Program-made: the position numbers and the translations under genes
In this document: one piece after another, positions 34,285 through 43,335 of the stretch
Numbering within the stretch: position 1 is the stretch's first letter
Layout: the number at the start of each line of letters is the position of its first letter
DNA from: a bacterium
GTDB lineage: Bacteria; Armatimonadota; JACIXR01
Direction: 5' to 3'
DNA length: 52,826 nucleotides
Assembly: GCA_014360465.1 (NCBI GenBank)
Contig: JACIXQ010000006.1
Coordinates: forward strand, 1 to 52,826
The notes under the pieces: model-generated
What the model saw: only the letters and a program-made list of their open reading frames with translations
Database searches by the model: none
What the model was told of the DNA's origin: nothing

Positions 34285-36164
34285 CCCTCCGAAAATGCAG
34301 GTTTTAACTTCATCCGGGAGAAAAGGGGAGCCTGGTCGGAAAAGTGGGATGATTCGGGATCCTCGCTATTGCCATAGGGAAGAAGGCTCCAGGAACGAAC
34401 CTTTTCTCCCAATTCAACGAGCATAAGATAGGAAGTGCCACCTTCGGCAACAACTTTGCCATCGTTCTCCAAGCGCCCAGTGGCGAGGTGAAGGGATTCC
34501 GTAGGGGGAAATCCTGCCCCAGCCGTGGGATATTCTATCTCTCCACGCCTCATAATGTGGACATCTCCCCACCTCACAGCGAGCTTTCCGAAACGATTAA
34601 GGGTCTCCTCAGCGGCTGATTTCAGGCTCAGGAGCATATTCAATTCGTTTTTATCTTCAATCGCTTGAAACTTCTCCGTCCAAAGCCCGAACAGATAGCT
34701 CCCTTTGCTTTCCAATTCATCCCGGTTGTCCCACTCCCTTAGGAGGTTTATGGCACAAGCGAGTATTTCTTTACCTTCCTTTATCTCGTGGAGAAGGACA
34801 TTATATGCAGAGATGAGGCGAGGCTTCCATTCTTCAGCGGTCATATCCAGTACATCAAAGGCGTAGGAAATAGCATCGTTAAGGCTCAATGAAGTATTTG
34901 CCTCCAGAAGAGCAAGGAGCCTCTTAGCCCTACCGGTAAAAGCGGGTTCAACGAGATGGGGAGGAAAATCATCCCATTTGAGATAGGGCTCAACGGTTAT
35001 GTGAGTGGGGTCAACATTGCAATTCTGGATATAGCCACAGGGTGGGTTCTCTATTTGGGGGAGCTCCTCAAACTTATGAAAGCTTTTCCATTCGGTTTCC
35101 CTGGTCCATCCGGGAACTGGTTTTGACCAGTCGTAATCCGGAGAGCGAACAGGAGCAAGGGCGTTGAAGAGATAATAAATGTTTCCCTGTCTATCGCCAT
35201 AAAGAACATTGAACATATGGAAGCCTGGCTTTCTGAAAGCCTCCTTGAACTGTATGAGGTTCTGAGCCTTGGCTACTCTGAGAAGAAAACGCAGTATGCT
35301 CTCCGCATTGAACAGGCTTAGCTTTATGGCGAATGCCCTACCTTTTTCCTCCCAGATTATCGGACCGTGATGGGTCCTCCTCACTTTTACCCGTTCAGTC
35401 AGAATCCTTCCACCTTCCCTCACCTTTAACTCCACTTCCTCTTCCTCTATGTCCAGCCAAGATTCCTCATAGAGATATTTATCCCCTTGCAAATTCAGCC
35501 GTTCCTCATATATGTCGCCGATATTCACGGGGTTAACTGTATATGACCAGGCGATATCCCTGTTATGCCCCATTGTGATAACGGGAATGCCGAAGAAAGT
35601 GGCGCCCCATACATCAAATCCAGCTCCCTTGAGATGCGCTTCATACCAGTTGTAGGGGCGCTTCCAGGGAAGATGGGGAGCACTGCAGATTATCGTGGTG
35701 CCATTTCTGGTCCGATGGGGAGCAACTGCGAACTGGTTTGAGCCAATACATAGCTTGTTGATAGTTGTTGCCTCACCGAAGTGCAGAATGCTCCAGCGGA
35801 GGAAGGCGAGGATTTCCTTATCTTCCACAGGCTTCCTTGACCATTCGGGTAATTTGTATTCATTTTCCCTTATGAAGCTATTTATACCTTCAACAAATGA
35901 CCTTAAAATCTTCCTTTCTTCCTTGCTCGCTTGTTCCCAATCTTGCTGGGCGATTTTCTCCATCCCGTAGATATTGCTTTTTACATCAATTTGCAAAGCC
36001 TCACCGCCAAGCACCTCTGCTGAACATCCCATAGCCTCACGGAAATTGAGAAGCATAGGGATAAGATGGTCTTCTGCCTGAGCGTAGCCGAAGGCGAAAA
36101 ATAGCTGTTCTATGTTCTCGGCCTCTATTATTGGGACTCCGAAATCGTCTCTTTTCGGTTTCAT
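34281..36164 (-). CDS. Penicillin-acylase-family Ntn hydrolase
   Basis: A 627-residue protein of the penicillin G acylase / N-acyl homoserine lactone acylase family. The pre-protein would be cut at Gly141-Ser142 (CIGSNQFAVAP), leaving Ser142 as the N-terminal nucleophile. Other marks are GVPIIEAENIEQLFFAFGYAQ at the start, VITMGHNRDIAWSYT and the late GASYLMLVELGE-like segment. Most members are exported, but no signal peptide is visible. Start is uncertain: ATG at 36164 has no ribosome binding site. The substrate (amide or peptide) is not known. It is the first gene of the minus-strand operon and divergent from the ABC permease. Confidence 0.87.
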   Translation of the reverse strand: MKPKRDDFGVPIIEAENIEQLFFAFGYAQAEDHLIPMLLNFREAMGCSAEVLGGEALQIDVKSNIYGMEKIAQQDWEQASKEERKILRSFVEGINSFIRENEYKLPEWSRKPVEDKEILAFLRWSILHFGEATTINKLCIGSNQFAVAPHRTRNGTTIICSAPHLPWKRPYNWYEAHLKGAGFDVWGATFFGIPVITMGHNRDIAWSYTVNPVNIGDIYEERLNLQGDKYLYEESWLDIEEEEVELKVREGGRILTERVKVRRTHHGPIIWEEKGRAFAIKLSLFNAESILRFLLRVAKAQNLIQFKEAFRKPGFHMFNVLYGDRQGNIYYLFNALAPVRSPDYDWSKPVPGWTRETEWKSFHKFEELPQIENPPCGYIQNCNVDPTHITVEPYLKWDDFPPHLVEPAFTGRAKRLLALLEANTSLSLNDAISYAFDVLDMTAEEWKPRLISAYNVLLHEIKEGKEILACAINLLREWDNRDELESKGSYLFGLWTEKFQAIEDKNELNMLLSLKSAAEETLNRFGKLAVRWGDVHIMRRGEIEYPTAGAGFPPTESLHLATGRLENDGKVVAEGGTSYLMLVELGEKVRSWSLLPYGNSEDPESSHFSDQAPLFSRMKLKPAFSEG

Positions 36165-36218
36165 TTGCTTATGAGTTTTTTTAATTGTATTATTTTTTAA
36201 GCAAAGAAAAAAGGAGAA

Positions 36219-37196
36219 ATGAAACAGCGTAGCTTCAGCATTTCTTTAAGACATTTTCTTGCGAAGGCAAGCACCTTTCTGATTCTCATCTTCATCTGCT
36301 TTCTCTTCTTCTTGCTTGAACGAGCCACAAGTTCCAACCCTCGCTTTCTCACACTTGATAATATCTCCAATGTCCTTCGCCAGGTATCTGTCTATGCAAT
36401 CCTCGCCGTAGGCGAAACTTTCGTGATATTAACTGGAGGGATAGACCTTTCGGTAGGTTCCGTCCTCGCTCTATGTGGCGCGATATCAGCAGGCTTGGCT
36501 TTATCAAGTAATCTGATGATAGCTCTGCTTGCTGGTATGGTTCTTGGGGCAGCGATAGGAGCGATTCAGGGAATAATAATCGCCAAAGGGGGTGTTCCCC
36601 CCTTTGTTGCTACTCTTGGCACGATGGCAATAGCCCGCAGCCTTACGCTTGTTTATACGAAAGGAGCGTTGATTTCCCCTCTTCCCCAAGGCTTCCAGTT
36701 CCTCGGCAGTGGCTATTTTCTCCATCCTCTTTTTTCCGTACCTGTCCTTATAACCCTCTTTATCTACATTCTCGCCTATATAGTCCTCTCCCGCACTGCA
36801 TTTGGGAGGAGAATCTACGCTATTGGAGGGAATGAGGAAGCGAGCAGATTATCGGGAGTGAATGTTTCCAGATACAAAGTCTACATATATGCGATAAGTG
36901 GGTTGACTGCTGGTCTCGGCGGTCTGGTTATGACTGCTCGCCTGAATTGCGCCCATCCCCAGGCAGGGTTGGGATATGAACTTGATGCCATAGCTGCGGT
37001 CGTCATCGGAGGGACGAGCCTGATGGGAGGAGAAGGGGGAGTGGGAGGAACACTAATTGGGGCGATAATTATGGGAGTTCTCAACAATGGGCTGAATTTG
37101 CTCGAGGTCAACCCATTTTGGCAACAGGCTGTAGTAGGTTCTCTGATAATCATCGCTGTTCTACTTGACCGTCTCAGGAGAAGACGACTTGGCTGA
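36219..37196 (+). CDS. Sugar ABC transporter permease (RbsC-like)
   Basis: A 325-residue inner-membrane protein with 8-10 hydrophobic segments, of the BPD_transp_2 type. Motifs include LTGGIDLSVGSVLAL (about 69-83), the GGVPPFVATLGTMAIARSL loop and GRRIYAIGGNEEASRLSGVN. Length is normal. It would move ribose-type sugars with the binding protein encoded next. The ATP-binding subunit is not in this operon. The GGAGAA directly before the ATG gives a short but usable ribosome binding spacing. Confidence 0.9.
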   Translation: MKQRSFSISLRHFLAKASTFLILIFICFLFFLLERATSSNPRFLTLDNISNVLRQVSVYAILAVGETFVILTGGIDLSVGSVLALCGAISAGLALSSNLMIALLAGMVLGAAIGAIQGIIIAKGGVPPFVATLGTMAIARSLTLVYTKGALISPLPQGFQFLGSGYFLHPLFSVPVLITLFIYILAYIVLSRTAFGRRIYAIGGNEEASRLSGVNVSRYKVYIYAISGLTAGLGGLVMTARLNCAHPQAGLGYELDAIAAVVIGGTSLMGGEGGVGGTLIGAIIMGVLNNGLNLLEVNPFWQQAVVGSLIIIAVLLDRLRRRRLG

Positions 37197-37267
37197 GCCA
37201 AAGGTTGACCAATTCCTCAAGAAATTGTAAATTTTAAGAGAAACTATAAAGGGAGGTTCAACTGAAT

Positions 37268-38230
37268 ATGATGGAGAAGAGAAAAACCTTGGTTTTATCC
37301 TTTCTCCTAATTCCCCTTCTCTTTTTCGGTTGTGGGAAAAAGCAAACAGCAAAAGAGGAGGTTGGAGAGAAAAAGGGTAGGGAGATAGTGCTTGGCTATT
37401 CCACCCCTGCCCTAAACAATACTTTCTGGATAAGGGTAACAAACGGCATAAATGAGGAGTGTAATAAGCGAGGTGTGAAAGTTATTGTCACGGATGCACA
37501 GGACAACCCTAACAAGCAGTTGAGCGATGTTGAGGATTTGATCCAGAAGAAGGTAGATGCTCTCCTCATTTCTCCCTACGAAAGCGACCCCATAGTCCCA
37601 GCGGTACAATCGGCAAATAGAGCGAATATCCCAGTGATAATCGTTGATATCGGGACGAGCGGTGGCGAATACGCTTCCCTTATCATCTCTGATAACATAA
37701 AGGGTGGTAAGCTTGCGGGAGAATATATGGTGAAAGTGCTAAATGGCGAAGGGAAAGTCGCGCACATCCAGTGCCAGTTAGGTGCCGTGAATGCCCAGAA
37801 AAGAGGGCAGGGTTTTGAGGAGGCACTCAAAGGGACAGGAGTGAAGGTTGTTGCGAAACGCCCCGCCGATTCTCGTAGGGACTTAGCGATGAAGGTAATG
37901 GAGGATATCCTTCAAAGGCATCCTGACCTTGATGGTGTATTCGCCCAGAACGACGAGATGGCGCTGGGCGCACTTCAGGCAATTGAGGCAGCAGGCAAGC
38001 TGGGGAAGATAAAGGTCATAGGTTTTGACGGCAATAAGGATGCACTGGAAGCGATCAAAGCTGGCAAGATGCTTGCAACTGTGGCTCAGCTTCCCGAGGA
38101 AATGGGCAAGATGGCTGTCGATGTCGCCTTGAAAGTGCTTAAAGGTGAGAAGGTGGAGAAAAACATCTATGTTCCTGTCACGCTCGTAACAAAGGAGAAT
38201 GTGGATGAGTTCCTAAGCAAATTCAAATGA
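37268..38230 (+). CDS. Periplasmic sugar-binding lipoprotein (RbsB-like)
   Basis: A 320-residue substrate-binding protein of Peripla_BP_4 type. The N-terminus is a lipoprotein signal (LLFFGCGKKQT, with Cys at about residue 21). Binding-site-like segments are GYSTPALNNTFWIRVTNGI, DAQDNPNKQLSDVEDLIQKK and FAQNDEMALGALQAIEAAG. The sugar cannot be told. It follows the permease by 71 bases and has GGGAGG eleven bases upstream of the ATG. Confidence 0.9.
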   Translation: MMEKRKTLVLSFLLIPLLFFGCGKKQTAKEEVGEKKGREIVLGYSTPALNNTFWIRVTNGINEECNKRGVKVIVTDAQDNPNKQLSDVEDLIQKKVDALLISPYESDPIVPAVQSANRANIPVIIVDIGTSGGEYASLIISDNIKGGKLAGEYMVKVLNGEGKVAHIQCQLGAVNAQKRGQGFEEALKGTGVKVVAKRPADSRRDLAMKVMEDILQRHPDLDGVFAQNDEMALGALQAIEAAGKLGKIKVIGFDGNKDALEAIKAGKMLATVAQLPEEMGKMAVDVALKVLKGEKVEKNIYVPVTLVTKENVDEFLSKFK

Positions 38231-38712
38231 TAAGGGAACCCATCCCCAAATCCCCTGGGATTTATCTGCTTCGCATTCTCGTTAAGAATGATTTGGCGAT
38301 TAAGATAGGAAAGCTCGGCGAGCGGTTCTTTCCCAGAGGCGAATATCTTTATATTGGCTCTGCCCAAAACGGCTTGAAGAAACGCATAGAACGCCATCTC
38401 GGCAAAAGACGAAGGCTTTTCTGGCACATAGATTATCTGCTTGTCAACGAAAGTGTGGAAATAAAAGACATTATATGGCATAAAGAGGCAGGAAAAGAGG
38501 AGGAATGCAAAATAGCATCCCTCCTCCAGTCTTTTGGTGAGGCTATTGTGGGCTTTGGTTCTACTGATTGTAAATGTGAGAGCCACTTATATCTGTTGAA
38601 AGGAGATAAGATAATAGAGAGGTTCAAGGAGACATCCGATTCGCCACTAAAGCATTTTCTACAAACAATTAAGTTGACAAGTAGCCAAATTAAAAATAAA
38701 ATTTCTAAATGA
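38227..38712 (+). CDS. GIY-YIG-like DUF123 protein
   Basis: A 161-residue protein of the DUF123 type. It has PGIYLLRI, FPRGEYLYIGSAQNGLKKRIERHL and FWHIDYLL (about residues 9-80), a compact GIY-YIG-like nuclease fold, and later GFGSTDCKCESHLYLLK with two cysteines. Such proteins are sometimes fused to endonuclease III but here stand alone. The role is unknown. It overlaps both the binding-protein gene (4 bases) and the small membrane protein gene. Confidence 0.85.
   Translation: MIREPIPKSPGIYLLRILVKNDLAIKIGKLGERFFPRGEYLYIGSAQNGLKKRIERHLGKRRRLFWHIDYLLVNESVEIKDIIWHKEAGKEEECKIASLLQSFGEAIVGFGSTDCKCESHLYLLKGDKIIERFKETSDSPLKHFLQTIKLTSSQIKNKISK
38674..38702 (+). promoter_or_regulatory. Strong promoter of the zinc-uptake block
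   Basis: TTGACA (38674-38679), exactly 17 bases, TAAAAT (38697-38702), inside the last codons of the DUF123 gene. The expected start point coincides with the ATG at 38709, so the first mRNA would be leaderless. This gives the zinc genes control independent of the sugar transporter upstream. No clear Zur palindrome is seen. Confidence 0.7.
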
Positions 38713-39011
38713 TGGATAAAAGGAATAGAATTTTCTCTTTATATTTTATCCTTCTCCTTCCAGGACTTTTCCTCCTACCTCTTTTGAGTTCAGCCCATTA
38801 CCACATCAATCAAAACCCCGAGCAAAGCAGTGCTTCCGTCTATTATTCTTGTCCCATCTGTGACCTACAGAGCACCCTTGCTGGTTCTTTCCTTGTCAAT
38901 GCTCCATTGATTATCATCTCTATACTCTCTTTCTCTTTCCCCCTTCTTTCTTACCTTTTTATTGAAGAGGAAGAAGGGGAAACACTCTTCATACGCGCTC
39001 CTCCTTTTTAA
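38709..39011 (+). CDS. Small membrane protein with CPIC motif, probably metal-related
   Basis: A 100-residue protein with two membrane segments (about residues 9-29 and 58-84). The loop between them contains SAHYHIN and YYSCPICDLQ, so His and Cys residues that could bind zinc lie in one extracytoplasmic loop. I know no named family. It is the first gene after the internal promoter of the zinc-uptake block, 62 bases before the barrel gene, so I infer a role in zinc handling. There is no Shine-Dalgarno site. Confidence 0.65.
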   Translation: MMDKRNRIFSLYFILLLPGLFLLPLLSSAHYHINQNPEQSSASVYYSCPICDLQSTLAGSFLVNAPLIIISILSFSFPLLSYLFIEEEEGETLFIRAPPF

Positions 39012-39073
39012 CTCCTAAACTCTTTTTACCCCTTAAAACAAACCATTAAAAAGTTTCCAAAGGAGGTGATACT

Positions 39074-40144
39074 ATGCGTTCATTAGCGTTGTTTCTCATC
39101 AGCTTGCTATTGGCTTTGCCATTGATATTGGCACAGCAGGATGAATCCGCAGTAGAAGAAGAAACCACGCCACCTCCGCCAAGGGGTAGCGTGATGCGAG
39201 CTCTTCAACTACCCGAGATAAGCATCGTCGGTAATCTTCAAACCCTTTTCTCTTCAAATAAAGAAGATGAAGGGAGAAACATGGTGAAGCTGGAGGAGAT
39301 TGAATTGGCTCTCCAGAGCTATATTTACCCCACGATAAGGGGAGATGTGATTTTGGCTTTTCACGAACATACCGAGCCCACGGGGGAGAAACACACTCAT
39401 GCAGAGGTTGAGGAGGGATATGTCAGCTTTCTCAATCTCGGTAAAGGCTTCTCGCTCAAAGCGGGAAGGATGAGAGTTGGTTTCGGCAAGGAAAACCCCA
39501 TCCATCCCCACCATCGCCTATATGTTGATAATCCTTCAGTCCTTACGACGCTTTTCAGTGAGCATGGGCTTATAGGCGATGGCGCAACCTTGAGCTATCT
39601 CTTTCCCACAAAGCTCTATACTCACCTTGACCTTGCCACTTGGCAGGTTGTCACTCCTGAGGAAGGGGAAGGTATGCCTGGTTTAGAGAAGACCTTTAAT
39701 ACAGCCAGGCTATGGGTTTCCTCTCCCTTGCGGGATGGTGAGCTTGAGATGGGAATCAGCGTTGGAAGAGGAGCAGGGGATGAGCCCGTGAAGATTTGGG
39801 CTCTTGATGGGACCTTCAAACGGTGGCCGGGTGCATTCGGAAGGGATTTGTTGAGAATGGAGATATTCTCAGCCAATCACTCTGGGCTAAAGGTGAGCGG
39901 TTGGTATCTTCTGGGAGCTCATAAGTTCACGAAATATTGGGAAGGAGCTCTTCGGATAGATGATTCGGAACTCATTTCTGGAGGAAGGGAAAGGGCTATC
40001 TCCCTCGTAGCAAGCAATTATCTGACAGAAACAAGCATTCTCCGCTTCCAATATCAATACAGCGATAGTCCAAATGGCGCCGATAACCGCTTATGGGTGC
40101 AAGTGATATTCGGTATGGGTCCTCACGCACACCCGCTTGAATGA
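39074..40144 (+). CDS. Predicted outer-membrane beta-barrel, His-rich, zinc-uptake associated
   Basis: A 356-residue exported protein with signal peptide (RSLALFLISLLLALPLILA) and AAAGGAGGTGA before the ATG. A proline-rich linker follows, then many amphipathic strands ending in a C-terminal FGMGPHAHPLE. One loop carries clustered histidines (HEHTEPTGEKHTHAE, about residues 97-111), and HPHHRLY occurs near 141. I infer an outer-membrane porin or metal-capture barrel placed next to ZnuABC. No TonB box or plug domain is visible. Confidence 0.7.
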   Translation: MRSLALFLISLLLALPLILAQQDESAVEEETTPPPPRGSVMRALQLPEISIVGNLQTLFSSNKEDEGRNMVKLEEIELALQSYIYPTIRGDVILAFHEHTEPTGEKHTHAEVEEGYVSFLNLGKGFSLKAGRMRVGFGKENPIHPHHRLYVDNPSVLTTLFSEHGLIGDGATLSYLFPTKLYTHLDLATWQVVTPEEGEGMPGLEKTFNTARLWVSSPLRDGELEMGISVGRGAGDEPVKIWALDGTFKRWPGAFGRDLLRMEIFSANHSGLKVSGWYLLGAHKFTKYWEGALRIDDSELISGGRERAISLVASNYLTETSILRFQYQYSDSPNGADNRLWVQVIFGMGPHAHPLE

Positions 40145-40156
40145 GGAGGTGAGAAT

Positions 40157-41059
40157 ATGAAAAACCTGGGCAAAATCCTTGTTCTGTTACTCATCTTAAG
40201 CCCACTATGGGCCAAAATCAAGGTCGTCTGCACCATACCAACTCTTTCCTCCATAGCGAGTGAAATTGGCGGAGATAAGGTTGAAGTTATTACACTGGCT
40301 TCTGGTGAGAAGGACCCTCACTATGTGGAGCCACGCCCGAGCCTTGTCGTCCATCTTAGGGATGCTGACCTTTTGGTGAAAGTAGGAATGGACCTTGATA
40401 TGTGGGTTGATGCCCTTGTGGATGCCTCAAGGAACACCAAGATTTTTTGGGGTTCGCCAGGCTATGTTGATTGTTCGGTGGGAATAAAGAAGCTGGAGGT
40501 GCCGAAGGGGAGGGTAAGTATGAAGGAAGGTGAAATCCATGTTTACGGCAATCCCCACTATTGGCTTAATCCCCAAAATGGCGAGATAATAGCCAAGAAT
40601 ATCCTTGCCGGATTGCTGAGAGTGTCTCCAGCGAGTGACCACGCATACTTCCAGGCAAGAGCTGATAGATTCATCTCCCGCTTGAGGGATAAGATGAAAC
40701 AATGGCGAGCGAAGCTATCACCTTATAAGGGGACGAAATTCGTTTCCTATCATCGTAGCTTCTCCTATTTCGCTCAGTTCTTTGATCTTGATTATTTCGG
40801 CACCCTTGAACCAAAACCAGGGATTCCACCTTCCACTGCACATATAGCCGAGCTAATCAGGGATATGAAAAGGGAAGGAGTTCGGCTGATACTTTTGGAA
40901 ACCTATTATCCAAGGAAGTTTGCCGACATGGTGGCGAAGGAGACGGATGCAAAGGTCGTTGTCGTCCCTACAGCGGTGGGAGCGACGAAAGAAGCTCACG
41001 ATTATTTCTCCTTGTTTGATACTCTTACATCCTTAATTTCTAATGCGCTCAAGGGGTGA
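40157..41059 (+). CDS. znuA: Zinc/manganese ABC transporter, substrate-binding protein (ZnuA-like)
   Basis: A 300-residue periplasmic protein of cluster A-I. Metal ligands are His55 (DPHYVEPRP), His134 (NPHYWLNP) and His199 (SYHRSFSYF); a carboxylate for the fourth position is available near residue 280. The His-rich loop of typical ZnuA is missing. The signal peptide ends near LWA (residue 19). GAGGAGGTGA lies upstream of the start, 12 bases after the barrel gene. Confidence 0.92.
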   Translation: MKNLGKILVLLLILSPLWAKIKVVCTIPTLSSIASEIGGDKVEVITLASGEKDPHYVEPRPSLVVHLRDADLLVKVGMDLDMWVDALVDASRNTKIFWGSPGYVDCSVGIKKLEVPKGRVSMKEGEIHVYGNPHYWLNPQNGEIIAKNILAGLLRVSPASDHAYFQARADRFISRLRDKMKQWRAKLSPYKGTKFVSYHRSFSYFAQFFDLDYFGTLEPKPGIPPSTAHIAELIRDMKREGVRLILLETYYPRKFADMVAKETDAKVVVVPTAVGATKEAHDYFSLFDTLTSLISNALKG

Positions 41060-41064
41060 AACAT

Positions 41065-41775
41065 ATGGGCAAACCGACACTGGAATTCAGGGATGTTTAT
41101 CTTGGATACCGAGGGGAGGTTATCCTCCCCTCGGTCAATCTCGTAATTGAAGAAGGGGATTTCATCGGAATAGTTGGTCCAAATGGAGCGGGAAAGACCA
41201 CACTTCTCCGCGCTATCGCTGGTATACTCAAGCCTCTAAAAGGAGAGATAATCATTCACAAACCCAACCTGGCAATCGGCTATGTGCCTCAACGCTCCCT
41301 TCTTGATGAAACATATCCCTTGACCGCCTTGGAGATAGTCTGTATGGGGCTCTATAGAAAGGTAGGGCTTTTACGAAGCGTGAGGAAATATATAGGTAAA
41401 GCAAGGGAGGCGCTAAGAGTCGTTGGACTGGAAGGAATAGAGGGGAAGCTTTATCGGGAACTCTCAGGTGGGCAGAAGCAAAAGGTTCTGCTGGCAAGGG
41501 CGTTGGTTAGTGAGCCTGAGATACTCCTCCTTGACGAGCCGATAACGGACCTCGATGTCGCTTCCCAGAAGAGTATGATGGATTTCCTCTCTCAGCTGAA
41601 CAAGGAGCGTGGTATGACGATACTTCTTGTAAGCCATCTTCTGGATGTCGTTGCCGAGAGAGCGGAGAAGATAGTTATGCTCGGCGATGGACGGGTCGTT
41701 AGCGGTAAAAAAGAAGAAATCCTTTCCCCACAGATGCTTAAAGAATTTTTCGGTATTCCGTTAGGTGGTGATTGA
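41065..41775 (+). CDS. znuC: Zinc ABC transporter ATP-binding protein (ZnuC-like)
   Basis: A 236-residue ATPase. Walker A is GPNGAGKTT, the signature is LSGGQKQKVLLARAL and Walker B is ILLLDEPITD. I prefer the ATG at 41065 because AAGGGGTGA lies five bases upstream; a GTG at 41056 sits inside that site. The order binding protein, ATPase, permease is standard for zinc importers. The C-terminus lacks extra domains. Confidence 0.92.
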   Translation: MGKPTLEFRDVYLGYRGEVILPSVNLVIEEGDFIGIVGPNGAGKTTLLRAIAGILKPLKGEIIIHKPNLAIGYVPQRSLLDETYPLTALEIVCMGLYRKVGLLRSVRKYIGKAREALRVVGLEGIEGKLYRELSGGQKQKVLLARALVSEPEILLLDEPITDLDVASQKSMMDFLSQLNKERGMTILLVSHLLDVVAERAEKIVMLGDGRVVSGKKEEILSPQMLKEFFGIPLGGD

Positions 41776-41777
41776 AT

Positions 41778-42590
41778 ATGTGGCATTCGTTTGCGGAAGC
41801 CTTCTCCTTTCCATTTATGCGAAATGCCCTCTGGGGCTCACTTCTCATCGGGATCATCAGTTCAATAATCGGGGTTTATGTGGTCTTACGGAGGATTGCT
41901 TTTCTGGGCATAGGTTTGGCACAGGTTTCATCGCTGGGAGTGGCAATAGCAACCTATTTCGGCTTGAACAAGAATTTTCTCTCCCTTCTCCTCGTTCTAT
42001 TATGTCTTCTTTTATTAGTGATTGCAACGAGGGGAAAAGAGAAAGTGCCCAAAGAAGCATTGATAGGCGTCATTTATTCTTTTGCCCTCGCTTTGTCCTT
42101 GCTTTTCCTCTCAAAGAGTGCCAAGGGGGAAGCGGGTGTTATGGAGAGCCTTTTCGGTAATCTTTTAGCTATCCACAAGGCTGATATAAGAAACCTTGCC
42201 ATCGTTTTTTTACCAATCGCCCTCGTTTATATCCTTTTCAATAAAGAAATCACAGCAACATCGTTTGATGCGGAGACATCACGAGCAATGGGATTGAATA
42301 CCCGTCTCTGGGATTTCGTCTTCTACTTCACGGTGGGTATAGTAATAGCCTATTCAACAAGGCTCTCTGGCGTCTTCTTTTCTTTCTCAATGCTCGTCAT
42401 TCCTCCATTTATTGCCCTTCTATCATCACGTAGCTTGGGGTCGTCGTTCATCATTTCTCTGCTTGTGACCATTCCTTCCGTGATTTTGGGTCTATATTTC
42501 TCATATATCTGGGATTTCCCGCCAAGTGGAATGATAGTAGCATTGCTTTTTGTTTTCCTTCTGCTCGCTACTTTAATTGCGAGACGCTGA
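41778..42590 (+). CDS. znuB: Zinc ABC transporter permease (ZnuB-like)
   Basis: A 270-residue membrane protein with about eight helices, of the ABC-3 type. Landmarks are VLRRIAFLGIGLAQVSSLGV (about 33-52), the cytoplasmic segment TATSFDAETSRAMGLNTRLW and RLSGVFFSFSMLVIPPFIAL. The ATG at 41778 is preceded by AGGTGGTGA six bases upstream. It ends the plus-strand zinc block. Confidence 0.91.
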   Translation: MWHSFAEAFSFPFMRNALWGSLLIGIISSIIGVYVVLRRIAFLGIGLAQVSSLGVAIATYFGLNKNFLSLLLVLLCLLLLVIATRGKEKVPKEALIGVIYSFALALSLLFLSKSAKGEAGVMESLFGNLLAIHKADIRNLAIVFLPIALVYILFNKEITATSFDAETSRAMGLNTRLWDFVFYFTVGIVIAYSTRLSGVFFSFSMLVIPPFIALLSSRSLGSSFIISLLVTIPSVILGLYFSYIWDFPPSGMIVALLFVFLLLATLIARR

Positions 42591-42598
42591 TTAATTAT

Positions 42599-42630
42599 CC
42601 CGAGGGGTTCTCCTCAGAGAACCCCTCGGG
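42599..42630. terminator. Perfect 14-bp hairpin between convergent operons
   Basis: Bases 42599-42612 pair perfectly with 42617-42630 around a CTCA loop. It lies nine bases after the ZnuB stop and faces the PlsC gene on the other strand. There is no strong T run directly behind it on the plus strand, so it may act with help or mainly protect 3' ends. Confidence 0.75.
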
Positions 42631-42711
42631 ACTACCTTTAAATTTGCTGTATATTTCAAAATTTGGTTGGTAAACCAATAAAAATATGGAGGACTTGCCT
42701 ATAACAACTTT

Positions 42712-43335
42712 TTAAAATTCTTCTCTTTTGCCTCTTTCCAACAATTCTTTTATCCTCTCCATCACTTGTCTCGCAATCTCTTTCCTTGCCTCTCTGGGGT
42801 TGCCCTCATAATGGGGATGAAAGGGTTTTCCTATATATACCTTAATCCTCGCCGGATGGAGGATTATAGCCCCACGAGGTAGTGCCTTATCGGTATTTAC
42901 AACCGCAACGGGCAAAACTGGTGCACCGCTACGAAGAATTAGAATGGATATGCCCAGCTCGGGCTCTTGAAGCCTGCCGTCCCTGCTCCTTGTTCCCTCA
43001 GGGAATATACAGACCGCTTCCCCTTTGGCTAAAAGGTCAAGGGCTCTTTTCATCGCCAATCTATCGGGCTTTCCCCTCTTCACCGGGAAAGCGTTCACAA
43101 GGCGCAAAATGAGCCCGAGAATGGGGATCTTGAAAAGCTCCAGCTTAGCAACATAATGGAGGATTCTTTGCGGCCAAAGAGCTACGCCGACAAGGGGAGG
43201 GTCAAGATAGGAGATATGGTTAGCCGCTACTATCAATGCTCCCTCTTTTGGTATATTTTCCTTGCCGAATATCTTTAAATGCAAAAAGCCATAGAATATC
43301 GGTTTGAGAAGATAAACCCCTATCTTGTACCACAT
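42712..43335 (-). CDS. plsC: 1-acyl-sn-glycerol-3-phosphate acyltransferase
   Basis: A 207-residue membrane-associated acyltransferase making phosphatidic acid. The catalytic HX4D is His40-Asp45 (NHISYLDPP), and the substrate motif FPEGTRSRDG lies near residue 114. Further family blocks are present (PVLPVAVVNTDK). Length is typical. It overlaps the cytidylate kinase gene by 16 bases, an arrangement seen in many bacteria. Confidence 0.93.
   Translation of the reverse strand: MWYKIGVYLLKPIFYGFLHLKIFGKENIPKEGALIVAANHISYLDPPLVGVALWPQRILHYVAKLELFKIPILGLILRLVNAFPVKRGKPDRLAMKRALDLLAKGEAVCIFPEGTRSRDGRLQEPELGISILILRSGAPVLPVAVVNTDKALPRGAIILHPARIKVYIGKPFHPHYEGNPREARKEIARQVMERIKELLERGKREEF

Noticed and set aside
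42655-42680. Short palindrome TTGGTAAACCAA
   Set aside because: Five-base arms with no gene start close by are expected by chance in AT-rich DNA.
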